Below, piece after piece: positions 1 to 8,363 of a stretch of DNA of 57,315 bases. The notes below the pieces were generated by a model, which was not told where the DNA came from, searched no databases, and saw only the letters and a program-made list of their open reading frames with translations. Position 1 is the stretch's first letter. Every line of letters starts with the position of its first letter. The DNA is from Flavobacteriaceae bacterium (GTDB taxonomy: Bacteria > Bacteroidota > Bacteroidia > Flavobacteriales > Flavobacteriaceae): assembly GCA_017858055.1 (NCBI GenBank), contig JAFMCA010000009.1, positions 1 through 57,315 of the forward strand, given 5' to 3'. The translations under genes were made by a program, and so were the position numbers.

Positions 1-216
<216 letters not shown>

Positions 217-282
217 TTTTTTGTCCATACGATACACTAAAAAAAATCTTAAACTACAAATCGGTATTTAAACACCACTTTG

Positions 283-314
283 TTTGATTTAAAAAAATAT
301 AGTTCCTACTTTTG
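283..314 (+). promoter_or_regulatory. Bacteroidota-type promoter for the metH-metF operon
   Basis: A -33 element TTTG at 283-286 is followed after 20 nt by TACTTTTG at 307-314, which fits the Bacteroidota -7 consensus TAnnTTTG exactly. A second TTTG at 279-282 is adjacent. Transcription would start near 320, just upstream of the SAM-I aptamer, so the whole riboswitch would be in the leader RNA. Confidence 0.75.
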
Positions 315-336
315 TAGCTAGTTCTTTAAATTATTA

Positions 337-475
337 GTTGTTATCAAGAAAGGTTGAGGGAATAGACCCTTTGAAGCCTTGGCAACCCTTTAGCAATAAA
401 GAAGGTGCTAAATTCTACTAGTAATTTTAATTACTAGGAAGATAACGAAGAGTACTCTCCACTTTTCTTGACAAC
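337..475 (+). promoter_or_regulatory. SAM-I (S-box) riboswitch with downstream competing strand
   Basis: The aptamer spans about 340-446. It shows the SAM-I core in order: TTATCAAGA, GAGGG, GACCC, TTTGAAGCC, TTGGCAACCC, then GAAGGTGCTAAATTC. The closing helix P1 is GTTATC (340-345) with GATAAC (441-446), a perfect match. S-box aptamers bind S-adenosylmethionine and normally turn off methionine-synthesis genes; this one precedes metH and metF. No intrinsic terminator is visible before metH. Downstream, bases 462-475 can pair with 337-353 (GTTG plus TCAAGAAA against TTTCTTGA plus CAAC, with a 3-nt bulge and outer G-U and G-C pairs). This would compete with P1. The aptamer identity is well supported; the switching mechanism is inferred. 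Confidence 0.88.
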
Positions 476-496
476 ATAAATATTTTAATATTCAGT

Positions 497-1504
497 ATGT
501 CAGATCTAGAACAAGCTTTACAGAAAAGAATTTTAATCCTGGACGGAGCCATGGGCACCATGATTCAGCAATATCCTCTTGAGGAAGCTGATTTTCGGTC
601 CAGTCGTTTTGAAAACCACCCCTATCCACTCAAAGGGAATAATGATTTACTTTCCCTTACTCAACCTGAACTTATAAAAGGAATTCACAGAGCCTATTTG
701 GAAGTTGGAGCAGACATTATTGAAACCAATACTTTTTCGTCCACCTCAATCGGAATGTCGGATTATCACATGGAGGATTTGGCTTACGAATTGAATTATG
801 AAAGTGCTAAAATCGCTAAAGAAGTAGTTTTAGAATTTAAACTAAGAACACCCAACCAACCCCGTTATGTAGCAGGCTCAATCGGTCCTACCAACCGCAC
901 AGCAAGCATGTCGCCTGATGTGAATGACCCTGGATTTCGTGCGGTTACTTTCGATCAGTTGGTTACTTCTTATATTGAACAAATAGAGGGGTTGATTGAT
1001 GGAGGTGTAGATGTTTTACTTGTAGAAACCATTTTTGATACACTTAATGCAAAAGCAGCGTTGTTTGCAATAGATCAAGTAAAAACAGAAAAGCAAATAG
1101 AACTTCCAGTTATGATCAGCGGAACCATTACCGATGCTAGTGGTAGAACACTTTCTGGTCAAACCGTTGAAGCGTTTAGAATTTCTTTAAGTCATGTGCC
1201 GATATTAAGTATCGGATTTAATTGCGCCTTGGGCGCTGATCAATTATTACCTTACCTCAAGCGACTCTCTTCTAAAAGCGATCAATTTATATCCGCTCAT
1301 CCTAATGCCGGACTTCCGAATGCTTTTGGAGAATACGATCAGACTCCAGAAGAAATGCGGGATTTGATTGAAGAATATCTCAAACAAAATGTAGTCAATA
1401 TTATTGGAGGATGCTGTGGAACCACTCCTGAGCATATTCGATTAATCGCTGAAGTCGCAAAAAAATACAGTCCTAGAAACCCCAAAAAAATAGAAGATGC
1501 CTGA
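497..1504 (+). CDS. metH: Methionine synthase, homocysteine-binding subunit (split MetH, N-terminal part)
   Basis: This 335-residue protein is the homocysteine S-methyltransferase domain that forms the N-terminus of cobalamin-dependent methionine synthase. It begins with [10 protein letters not shown] and carries the zinc-ligand cysteines in GFNC (about residue 243) and [10 protein letters not shown] (residues 306-307). In this genome the domain is a separate protein: the stop codon overlaps the start of the next ORF by 8 nt (ATGCCTGA), which suggests translational coupling and joint action with the remaining MetH modules. The pair would convert homocysteine and 5-methyltetrahydrofolate to methionine in the cytosol. 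The ATG at 497 follows the SAM-I riboswitch, so expression should fall when SAM is plentiful. A split MetH is known in Bacteroidota and is not by itself a sign of decay. Confidence 0.95.
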   Translation: MSDLEQALQKRILILDGAMGTMIQQYPLEEADFRSSRFENHPYPLKGNNDLLSLTQPELIKGIHRAYLEVGADIIETNTFSSTSIGMSDYHMEDLAYELNYESAKIAKEVVLEFKLRTPNQPRYVAGSIGPTNRTASMSPDVNDPGFRAVTFDQLVTSYIEQIEGLIDGGVDVLLVETIFDTLNAKAALFAIDQVKTEKQIELPVMISGTITDASGRTLSGQTVEAFRISLSHVPILSIGFNCALGADQLLPYLKRLSSKSDQFISAHPNAGLPNAFGEYDQTPEEMRDLIEEYLKQNVVNIIGGCCGTTPEHIRLIAEVAKKYSPRNPKKIEDA

Positions 1505-4181
1505 CTTCAAGAAAAAACCGTTGTTGTTATCAGGTCTCGAGCCGCTCGTAATCGATGAAACCACCAATTTTGTCAATGTTGGAGAACGAACTAATGTTAC
1601 GGGGTCGAGAAAGTTTCTACGGTTGATTGAAAATCAAAATTACACTGAAGCAGTTGAAATAGCCCGAGATCAGGTTTTAGGGGGAGCACAGATCATCGAT
1701 GTGAATATGGATGAAGGGATGATAGACGGTGCTGCTGCAATGACCACCTTTCTAAATCTTATCGCTGCAGAACCCGACATCGCACGAGTACCTGTTATGA
1801 TCGACAGTTCCAAATGGGAAATCATTGAAGCTGGACTCAAAGTTGTACAAGGAAAATGCGTTGTGAATTCCATTAGTTTGAAAGAAGGAGAAGCTAATTT
1901 TTTAAAGCAAGCTTCTACCATCAAAAAATTTGGTGCGGCAGTTATCGTCATGGCATTTGATGAAGATGGGCAAGCGGATTCTTTAGAACGCAGAATAGAA
2001 ATATGCAAACGCTCCTATGATCTTTTGGTCAACGCCATACAATTTCCACCCGAAGACATCATTTTTGATCCCAATATTTTTCCTGTTGCAACAGGGATGG
2101 AGGAACATCGTAAAAACGCTCTAGACTTTTTTGGAGCGACAAAATGGATTCGCGAAAATTTGCCCCATGCAAGTGTTAGTGGAGGGGTGAGTAATGTTTC
2201 TTTTTCCTTTCGAGGAAATGATACTGTCAGAGAGGCCATGCACGCTTCATTCCTTTTTCATGCCATACAGCATGGAATGAATATGGGTATAGTTAATCCA
2301 ACCTTATTGGAGGTATACGACGAAGTTCCCAAAGAATTGATGGAACATGTTGAGGATGTTTTGTTGGATCGGAAAGAAAATGCTACGGAACGATTACTCG
2401 AATATGCAGAACAACTTGTAAATTCAACAAAGACTCGAAAAAAACAAGACGACAGTTGGAGAAAAGAAGATCTTAAAAGTCGGATAAATCACGCCCTAGT
2501 CAAGGGGATCGATGCCTTTATAGAAATTGATACGGAAGAAGCCCGCCTTCAAGCGAATCGACCGATAGAAGTTATTGAAGGCCCTTTGATGGACGGCATG
2601 AATGTCGTAGGAGATCTCTTTGGAGCGGGAAAAATGTTTTTACCTCAAGTAGTAAAATCCGCTCGGGTAATGAAAAAAGCCGTGGCCTATCTTCAGCCAT
2701 TTATAGAGGCTGAAAAAAGTGTAGGTTCCCAATATGCTGGAAAAGTATTGATGGCAACTGTTAAAGGAGATGTTCACGATATCGGTAAAAATATTGTGAG
2801 TGTTGTATTAGCTTGCAATAATTATGAAATTATCGATTTGGGAGTTATGGTTCCTCCAGAAATCATCATTCAGCGTGCTATTGAGGAACAAGTCGATGTT
2901 ATTGGACTTTCTGGATTGATAACACCCTCATTAGATGAGATGGTGTATTTGGCAAAAGAACTGGACCGTCAAAACATAAAAATCCCTGTTTTGATTGGCG
3001 GTGCTACTACCTCAAAAGCCCATACTGCTGTAAAAATCGCACCTTATTCAAAAGCACCCGTAATTCATGTAAACGATGCTTCAAGGGCAGTAGGAGTGGT
3101 AAGTAATTTGTTACAAAAGGATAAAAAAGAGCCTTATGTACTTCAAATTCGTAAAGAGTATGAAATATTTAAAGAGAAATTTTTAGAGCGTACTTCTGCC
3201 AAAACCTATTTGAGCTATGAGGAAGCACAGAAAAATGCACTACAATTAGATTGGAGCAACTTTACACCAACCCCTCCTTCTGTTCAAGGAGGGATTACTT
3301 TAAATAACTTTCCTTTGGAGGAATTGGTTCCTTTTATTGATTGGTCCCCCTTTTTTAGATCATGGGATCTTCATGGAAAATATCCTGAAATTTTAGAAGA
3401 TGCTGTAGTAGGTGAACAAGCTCAGAGTTTGTTTGCAGATGCACAAGAGATGTTAAAACAAATTGTCAATGAAAAGTGGCTTGCTGCTAAAGCACGTTTT
3501 GGGATCTTTCCAGCAAACACTCAAGGAGACGATATTGAAATTTATACCAATTCGAATAGAACGGAGTTACAGGCTAAATGGCTTACACTCAGACAACAGT
3601 TAAAAAAAACCAAAGACCAACCCAACCTTGCCCTAGCCGATTTTATCGCTCCAAAGGGGTCAGGAATTCAAGATTATGTGGGAGCTTTTTGTGTTTGCAC
3701 AGGATTCGGTACTGCTGAAAAAGCTAAAGCTTTTGAAGAGGCAAATGACGATTACAACTCCATCATGATTAAAGCTCTAGCCGATCGTTTGGCTGAAGCT
3801 TTTGCAGAATACCTACATTTAAAGGTGAGAAAAGAATATTGGGGGTATGCTTCGGATGAAAATCTAACCAACGAGGATTTAATACAAGAAACTTATAAAG
3901 GAATTCGCCCAGCACCTGGTTATCCTGCATGTCCAGATCATTTAGAAAAAAAGACACTTTGGGAGCTGTTAAATGTAGAACAAGAGATTGGGGTAAAACT
4001 CACCGAAAGTTTGGCCATGTGGCCGGCTGCAGCCGTTTCCGGGTATTATTTTGCACATCCCGAGGCTAAGTATTTTGGATTAGGAAAAATTAAAGAGGAT
4101 CAGTTGGTTTCCTACAGCAAACGTAGGGGAATTCCTTTGGATGAAGCCCGAAAATGGTTGAACCCTAATTTAGCTGAATAG
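1497..4181 (+). CDS. metH: Methionine synthase, folate/cobalamin/activation subunit (split MetH, C-terminal part)
   Basis: This 894-residue protein carries the rest of cobalamin-dependent methionine synthase. The pterin-binding domain starts with [14 protein letters not shown] near residue 27. The B12-binding domain has the DVHDIGKN motif at 425-432, in which His427 should be the lower axial cobalt ligand, followed by the SGL and GGATTS segments. The C-terminal reactivation domain has the SAM-contacting [12 protein letters not shown] sequence near residue 804. It overlaps the homocysteine domain gene by 8 nt and is followed 23 nt later by metF, so all three form one operon under the SAM riboswitch. 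No frameshift or missing module was seen. The enzyme needs cobalamin, but no B12 uptake or synthesis genes lie in the window. Confidence 0.96.
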   Translation: MPDFKKKPLLLSGLEPLVIDETTNFVNVGERTNVTGSRKFLRLIENQNYTEAVEIARDQVLGGAQIIDVNMDEGMIDGAAAMTTFLNLIAAEPDIARVPVMIDSSKWEIIEAGLKVVQGKCVVNSISLKEGEANFLKQASTIKKFGAAVIVMAFDEDGQADSLERRIEICKRSYDLLVNAIQFPPEDIIFDPNIFPVATGMEEHRKNALDFFGATKWIRENLPHASVSGGVSNVSFSFRGNDTVREAMHASFLFHAIQHGMNMGIVNPTLLEVYDEVPKELMEHVEDVLLDRKENATERLLEYAEQLVNSTKTRKKQDDSWRKEDLKSRINHALVKGIDAFIEIDTEEARLQANRPIEVIEGPLMDGMNVVGDLFGAGKMFLPQVVKSARVMKKAVAYLQPFIEAEKSVGSQYAGKVLMATVKGDVHDIGKNIVSVVLACNNYEIIDLGVMVPPEIIIQRAIEEQVDVIGLSGLITPSLDEMVYLAKELDRQNIKIPVLIGGATTSKAHTAVKIAPYSKAPVIHVNDASRAVGVVSNLLQKDKKEPYVLQIRKEYEIFKEKFLERTSAKTYLSYEEAQKNALQLDWSNFTPTPPSVQGGITLNNFPLEELVPFIDWSPFFRSWDLHGKYPEILEDAVVGEQAQSLFADAQEMLKQIVNEKWLAAKARFGIFPANTQGDDIEIYTNSNRTELQAKWLTLRQQLKKTKDQPNLALADFIAPKGSGIQDYVGAFCVCTGFGTAEKAKAFEEANDDYNSIMIKALADRLAEAFAEYLHLKVRKEYWGYASDENLTNEDLIQETYKGIRPAPGYPACPDHLEKKTLWELLNVEQEIGVKLTESLAMWPAAAVSGYYFAHPEAKYFGLGKIKEDQLVSYSKRRGIPLDEARKWLNPNLAE

Positions 4182-4204
4182 TGAATTATTTTAAGAATTG
4201 TTAG

Positions 4205-5161
4205 ATGAAAATAACGGAACATATCGCACAGTCTTCTGGTGCAACTCAATTTACATTTGAAATCCTACCTCCATTAAAAGGACAAAGCATTCACGCACTT
4301 TTTGGAGCCCTAGATGAATTGATGGAGTTTAAGCCCCCTTTTATTGATGTAACCTATCATCGAGAAGAGCATGTGTATAAAGAAGTAGGAAACGGACTTT
4401 TACAGAAGAAAGTGATCAGAAAGCGCCCTGGAACGGTAGGAATTTGTGCTGCGATTCAGAGCAAATACAAGGTAGATGCTATCCCACACATACTTTGTGG
4501 AGGGTTTTCTAAAGAAGATACCGAGAACTTTTTGATCGATTTAGATTTTTTGGAAATAGATAATGTAGTGGCTCTCCGAGGCGACGCTTTAAGCAACGAA
4601 ACCTATTTTAATCCGGATCCCGAGGGACATAGTTATGCTAATGAATTGGTGGAACAAATCGCCGCGTTAAACCAAGGAAAGTATTTAGATGAGTCCTTGC
4701 TCAATTCACATGCTACTAATTTTTGTATTGGCGTATCGGGCTATCCTGAAAAGCATATGGAGGCCCCTAGTTTGGAAAGTGACATTCACTTTTTAAAGAA
4801 AAAAATTAAGGCAGGCGCAGAGTATATTGTCACCCAAATGTTTTTTGACAACCAAAAGTTTTTTGATTTTGTAGCAAAAGTTCGTGCAGAGGGAATTGAC
4901 GTTCCCATTATACCTGGTTTAAAACCACTATCAACTCTTAAACAACTCAACATGATCCCCCATCGTTTCCATGTTGATTTACCCGAAGCCTTAATCAAAG
5001 AAATAATCAAGTGTAAAGACAATACAGAAGTCAAGCAAGTAGGTATTGATTGGTGTATTCAGCAAAGCAAAGAGTTAAAATCCGCTGGACTACCCTTTTT
5101 ACACTACTATTCTATGAGTAAATCGGATAACATCAAAGCAATTGCAAAATCTGTTTTTTAA
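4205..5161 (+). CDS. metF: 5,10-methylenetetrahydrofolate reductase
   Basis: This 318-residue protein is a MetF-type flavoprotein that reduces methylene-THF to 5-methyl-THF, the methyl donor used by the MetH proteins encoded just upstream. The N-terminus FTFEILPPLKG matches the family motif that starts the TIM barrel, DVTYH follows, and later TQMFFD and IIPGLKPL are the usual folate- and FAD-barrel segments. Length is slightly above that of E. coli MetF (about 296). It lies 23 nt after metH and should share the SAM-I-controlled transcript. Its stop codon overlaps the convergent gldA stop by 4 nt, so there is no separate terminator between them. Confidence 0.95.
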   Translation: MKITEHIAQSSGATQFTFEILPPLKGQSIHALFGALDELMEFKPPFIDVTYHREEHVYKEVGNGLLQKKVIRKRPGTVGICAAIQSKYKVDAIPHILCGGFSKEDTENFLIDLDFLEIDNVVALRGDALSNETYFNPDPEGHSYANELVEQIAALNQGKYLDESLLNSHATNFCIGVSGYPEKHMEAPSLESDIHFLKKKIKAGAEYIVTQMFFDNQKFFDFVAKVRAEGIDVPIIPGLKPLSTLKQLNMIPHRFHVDLPEALIKEIIKCKDNTEVKQVGIDWCIQQSKELKSAGLPFLHYYSMSKSDNIKAIAKSVF

Positions 5162-6051
5162 GAAGTCAATTCATTAAACAATTGCTCCAAACTTTCGTTT
5201 TTTAGCTGAAGGTTTAAAATTTTCAAACCGTTGTCATGAGCAAAATCAAATACAGCAGGGCGTAAATCTTTTTCTCCGTTGACATGGAGCTCGTAATCAA
5301 AATCATGTGGGTTTTTTACAAGGGCTACATTAGGAATCCGAGCAAGAGCCTCCGTCTCTACTCGATAGTCAAAACTTACTTCTATCTTTTGTTTCTGATT
5401 TTTTCTTAGATGTTCTAGGGGTTGATCCAGAACAATAGATCCTTTATTAATGATGATCACTCGATCGCAGATTGCATCGACTTCTTGTAAGATATGTGTG
5501 GAAAGAATCACAGTTTTTTCTTTACCTAAATCCCGAATCAGTTTTCTAATTTCAATTAATTGATTGGGATCCAGACCCGTTGTGGGTTCGTCTAAAATCA
5601 CAACTTCTGGGTTATGGAGCAAAGCTGCTGCTAGACCCACCCGTTGTTTGTAACCTTTAGAAAGGGTCTGAATTTTGTTTTGAGTATGGCTTTCTAATCC
5701 TGTTTTTTCAAGTAGATTTTTAAGTGGAGGATTCGAAATAGAATACAAGGAGGCGATGTATTGTAAATATTCTAGGACATACATTTCTGGATAAAGGGGA
5801 TTGTTTTCAGCCAAATACCCTGTTTTTTTCTGTATGCTCTGAACTTCGGTTCGGAGGTCGTGTTCAAAAAACTGTATCTTCCCTTCCCATTCGGAATAAT
5901 ATCCGGTAAGGATTTTCATTAGAGTCGATTTCCCAGCACCGTTTGGACCCAATAAGCCAACAATTTCGCCCTTTTTTAGCTTAAGATTGATTCCTTTCAA
6001 TGCTTGAAAATCCCCGTAATTTTTCGAAACATTTTCAATAACCAAACTCAT
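5158..6051 (-). CDS. gldA: ABC transporter ATP-binding protein, GldA type (gliding motility)
   Basis: This 297-residue ATPase has Walker A GPNGAGKST (35-43), the ABC signature LSKGYKQR (130-137), Walker B VVILDE (150-155) and the H-loop STHILQEV. Its length, the NPLYPEMYVLEYL segment after the Q-loop, and the LSKGYKQRVGLAAALLHNPE and GLDPNQL segments resemble flavobacterial GldA, the ATPase that pairs with GldF and GldG and is needed for gliding in Flavobacterium johnsoniae. No gldFG permease genes are in the window, so a role in another ABC-2 exporter remains possible. It starts with an ATGA overlap behind the EamA transporter gene and ends convergently with metF. Confidence 0.75.
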   Translation of the reverse strand: MSLVIENVSKNYGDFQALKGINLKLKKGEIVGLLGPNGAGKSTLMKILTGYYSEWEGKIQFFEHDLRTEVQSIQKKTGYLAENNPLYPEMYVLEYLQYIASLYSISNPPLKNLLEKTGLESHTQNKIQTLSKGYKQRVGLAAALLHNPEVVILDEPTTGLDPNQLIEIRKLIRDLGKEKTVILSTHILQEVDAICDRVIIINKGSIVLDQPLEHLRKNQKQKIEVSFDYRVETEALARIPNVALVKNPHDFDYELHVNGEKDLRPAVFDFAHDNGLKILNLQLKNESLEQLFNELTS

Positions 6052-6941
6052 ATTTTTTTGTTTAAAGATACTTTTTTATCTGGAGTGCTTCGTGTACTTC
6101 TTTGTTCGATGAGTACCGTAAGTATGATTAAGAGTCCCCCTAGGATACTTCGGTAGGAGGGGATTTCATTAAGAAAGAATAGACCCAAAAGGATTCCGTA
6201 GATAGGCTGAATTCCGCTCATGATGCTTACTGTACCAATACTGAAATGTTTAAAGCTATTTAAAAATAGGGTATGTCCAATGGCAGTGGTTAAAATACCC
6301 AGAAGGAAAATAAAAGGTAGTTTGGCTTGAAAACTCTCAGCTTCAAAATAATAGAGCGCAGGAAGTAATAGTAGTGCTGAAATCCCCATTTGATAAAACA
6401 TCAATACCGATCCATCCAAACTGGCAATCCTTTTTTTAAGCATGACATTTCTAAGGGAGTAACAAAATGAGGAAATCAATCCCATCAAAATGCCTTTGGT
6501 GATATCGTTGTCTAAGTTATAGGAGGGGGCTAATAAGAACACACCTAATAGAATCAAAACACCAAGCCCCAAATGTCTTTTTTGATATCGAATGGGAAAG
6601 AAGAAGGGTTCCATAAGAACCGTTAAAATTGGATAGGTAAATAAAGAAAGCATCCCTATGGCAACATTACTCCACTGTAGCGCAAAAAAATAAGTAACCC
6701 AATGAGCTGCCATTAGGACTCCACTTAAAAAAACCACCCCTCCATTTTTCCGAAAATTAATTTGAAAAGATATTTTTTTTAAAAAAACATAGCCACCAAG
6801 AAGTACAAAAGCGATAATAGAACGAGACCAAATTGTCAAGGGAGGAGGTAAGGCAATGATTCGGCCAAGTACCCCAGAGGTACTGACACAAAGCATGGAA
6901 ATATTTAATATGATGAAATTTTGAAGGTGTTTTTTTTCCAT
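6048..6941 (-). CDS. EamA/DMT-superfamily transporter
   Basis: This hydrophobic protein has about ten transmembrane helices in two repeated halves. It fits the drug/metabolite transporter (EamA) family: the first helix starts after MEKKHLQNF, and GILTTAIGHTLFLNSFKHFSIGTV and the motif near SGIQPIYGI belong to the second EamA repeat. I set the start at the ATG at 6941, giving 297 residues. The open frame extends to 7043, but that part would overlap the upstream DUF819 gene and adds a non-hydrophobic, Cys/Tyr-rich tail. The start lies 2 nt after that gene's stop and the stop overlaps the gldA start (ATGA), so the three are probably co-transcribed. The substrate cannot be told; family members export amino acids, nucleotide derivatives or drugs. 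Confidence 0.8.
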   Translation of the reverse strand: MEKKHLQNFIILNISMLCVSTSGVLGRIIALPPPLTIWSRSIIAFVLLGGYVFLKKISFQINFRKNGGVVFLSGVLMAAHWVTYFFALQWSNVAIGMLSLFTYPILTVLMEPFFFPIRYQKRHLGLGVLILLGVFLLAPSYNLDNDITKGILMGLISSFCYSLRNVMLKKRIASLDGSVLMFYQMGISALLLLPALYYFEAESFQAKLPFIFLLGILTTAIGHTLFLNSFKHFSIGTVSIMSGIQPIYGILLGLFFLNEIPSYRSILGGLLIILTVLIEQRSTRSTPDKKVSLNKKI

Positions 6942-6943
6942 AA

Positions 6944-8071
6944 TTAGGTGATCCAGTATTGAAGTAAGCCAATCGTCACCATACCCCAGAAGGTTCCTGT
7001 TGCCATGCTTAATACAGCTAGAATAATAGCGTGTGGCATCCATTTTTTTTCATAGGCAGCGGTTACGGCAGGAGCTGTAGCGATTCCGCCAACGTTTGCC
7101 ATGCTGGCAATAGGTACCCAAGCGGAATGCACGTTTAATATTTTTGCAACTCCCAGCATGACAAAGAAATGACTAGTTAACCAAACCACTAAAAACCCCA
7201 TAAACGCAGGGTTAAACTGGATCAGGTTGAATTGGAGTTTTAAACCCAAAACGGACATTACAATCAGTATGAATACACTCCCCAGTTTTAATGTAAATGA
7301 ATAATTCCAAGATTTAAAAATAACTCCTAAGCTCAAGCCGATAAGAGATAAAACAACGACTTTAGCAATAAAAGTTGGGAGCAAGACATGTGCTATAAAA
7401 ACAGCACCCAAAAGAATCAAAAAACTCAACAGGGGAGCATGGCTGTTTTCCTTAGCAGCGGTTATTTGCTCGGGAGGATTAAAGGATTTGATTTTCAAAA
7501 ATTGATTGATACGGTCACTCTTTTGGATACTTTGAAACATACCAATCGTCCAAAGATTAACTAAAATATTGTCTAAAACTAAAACAGTTAGAAAAAGGGC
7601 TTCGGAACAGGCTACAAGCTCTTTTAATACCAACTGACTCGTACTACCTCCAATCCAACTTCCTACTATAGGCGGTATTCCTTTCCAATATTCCTGACTA
7701 ATTAACAAATCTGAAACAAAGTCAGTACGCATAAAAAGGAGGATAAATCCAACAGGAAAAAGTGCAATCCACAACGAACCAGAAAAAAAAACGGCTATCG
7801 GTTTCCAACCGATAAGCTTGAGTTGAGGAAAAGAAAGGCTACTCATGACGGACACTATAGCTAGAGGAATAAACAAATCTTTACTCCATTGATGAAGAGT
7901 AACTTGTGAATAATCTTGATTCAAAAAAAATGAAATTGCGGCTGGAATTAGATAAGCGAGGAGTATAGAGGGGAGCCAATTAAATATTTTTTTAATTATG
8001 GGATTGTCTAAGCGCTCAAAAGTAAGTACAAAAAGCACTGTAAAAACAGTGATTGATACCGACGCAATCAT
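6944..8071 (-). CDS. DUF819 family membrane protein
   Basis: This 375-residue integral membrane protein has about ten hydrophobic segments. It carries the DUF819 family's conserved glycine-rich stretch VGSWIGGSTSQLVLKE near the middle, and SMANVGGIATAPAVTAAYE near the C-terminus. The two related GG-containing segments suggest an inverted-repeat transporter fold; substrates of the family are not firmly established. The ATG at 8071 starts directly in the first hydrophobic helix. It is the first gene of a probable operon DUF819-EamA-gldA, and it is transcribed away from the aromatic amino acid operon, whose promoter lies about 115 bp upstream. Confidence 0.82.
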   Translation of the reverse strand: MIASVSITVFTVLFVLTFERLDNPIIKKIFNWLPSILLAYLIPAAISFFLNQDYSQVTLHQWSKDLFIPLAIVSVMSSLSFPQLKLIGWKPIAVFFSGSLWIALFPVGFILLFMRTDFVSDLLISQEYWKGIPPIVGSWIGGSTSQLVLKELVACSEALFLTVLVLDNILVNLWTIGMFQSIQKSDRINQFLKIKSFNPPEQITAAKENSHAPLLSFLILLGAVFIAHVLLPTFIAKVVVLSLIGLSLGVIFKSWNYSFTLKLGSVFILIVMSVLGLKLQFNLIQFNPAFMGFLVVWLTSHFFVMLGVAKILNVHSAWVPIASMANVGGIATAPAVTAAYEKKWMPHAIILAVLSMATGTFWGMVTIGLLQYWIT

Positions 8072-8184
8072 ATTTAGTCTTCTTGTTAAACAGAATGAAG
8101 ATAGTTTTTTTGTGGTTGTTTTGTAAGTGTTTTAGAAAATAAGGAATAAATAGGAGAGAAAAAGTCAAAAAAATGGAGGAAGTG

Positions 8185-8215
8185 TTTGTTTTTTTAAAAA
8201 GCAATGCTACATTTG
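8185..8215 (+). promoter_or_regulatory. Promoter of the aromatic amino acid (pheA) operon
   Basis: TTTG at 8185-8188, a 19-nt spacer and TACATTTG at 8208-8215 match the Bacteroidota promoter consensus TTTG-N19-21-TAnnTTTG. The expected start near 8222 is only about 10 nt before the leader-peptide ATG at 8232, leaving a very short 5' UTR as in classical attenuators. Confidence 0.8.
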
Positions 8216-8231
8216 TGCCGATTAAAATACA

Positions 8232-8300
8232 ATGAAAAACAATTTTTCTTATTACAACGCTTTTTATTACTTCTATACAGAAGCTAAACGGACTTTGTAG
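8232..8300 (+). CDS. Phe/Tyr-rich leader peptide of the aromatic operon attenuator
   Basis: This 22-codon ORF begins MKNN, runs FSYYNAFYYFY at residues 5-15 and ends TEAKRTL before the TAG at 8298-8300. Eight of those 11 consecutive residues are aromatic: Phe at 5, 11 and 14; Tyr at 7, 8, 12, 13 and 15. It lies between a good promoter and an intrinsic terminator, directly upstream of genes for Phe and Tyr synthesis. This is the expected design of a leader peptide, analogous to E. coli PheL, whose translation senses charged tRNA-Phe and tRNA-Tyr. The product itself probably has no function. Homology was not tested; the call rests on composition, position and the RNA structures downstream. Confidence 0.88.
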   Translation: MKNNFSYYNAFYYFYTEAKRTL

Positions 8301-8333
8301 TAAGATTAATACATCATATATACTAAGGAGTCC
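8290..8333 (+). promoter_or_regulatory. Antiterminator helix of the pheA attenuator
   Basis: Bases 8290-8302 (GGACTTTGTAGTA) can pair with 8321-8333 (TACTAAGGAGTCC) at 12 of 13 positions, with two G-U pairs, one G-A mismatch and an 18-nt loop. The 3' strand contains the first five bases of the terminator stem (8329-8333), so the two structures exclude each other. The 5' strand covers the last codons and stop codon of the leader peptide. A ribosome that reaches the stop would cover it, whereas one stalled at the Tyr/Phe codons (8244-8276) would leave it free. Confidence 0.78.
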
Positions 8334-8356
8334 TGATTTTTCGGGACTTTTTTTTT
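8329..8356 (+). terminator. Intrinsic terminator (attenuator) before pheA
   Basis: AGTCCTGA (8329-8336) pairs with TCGGGACT (8341-8348) across a TTTT loop. This is an 8-bp stem with one U-G pair, followed by an uninterrupted T run ending at 8356. It sits 7 nt before the pheA ATG, after the leader peptide and before the whole operon, so it can only act as a regulated premature terminator. Confidence 0.9.
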
Positions 8357-8363
8357 GAATACA

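Noticed and set aside
6942-7043. Upstream extension of the EamA transporter
   Set aside because: It overlaps the DUF819 gene by about 100 nt, adds a hydrophilic tail before the first membrane helix, and a better ATG exists at 6941.
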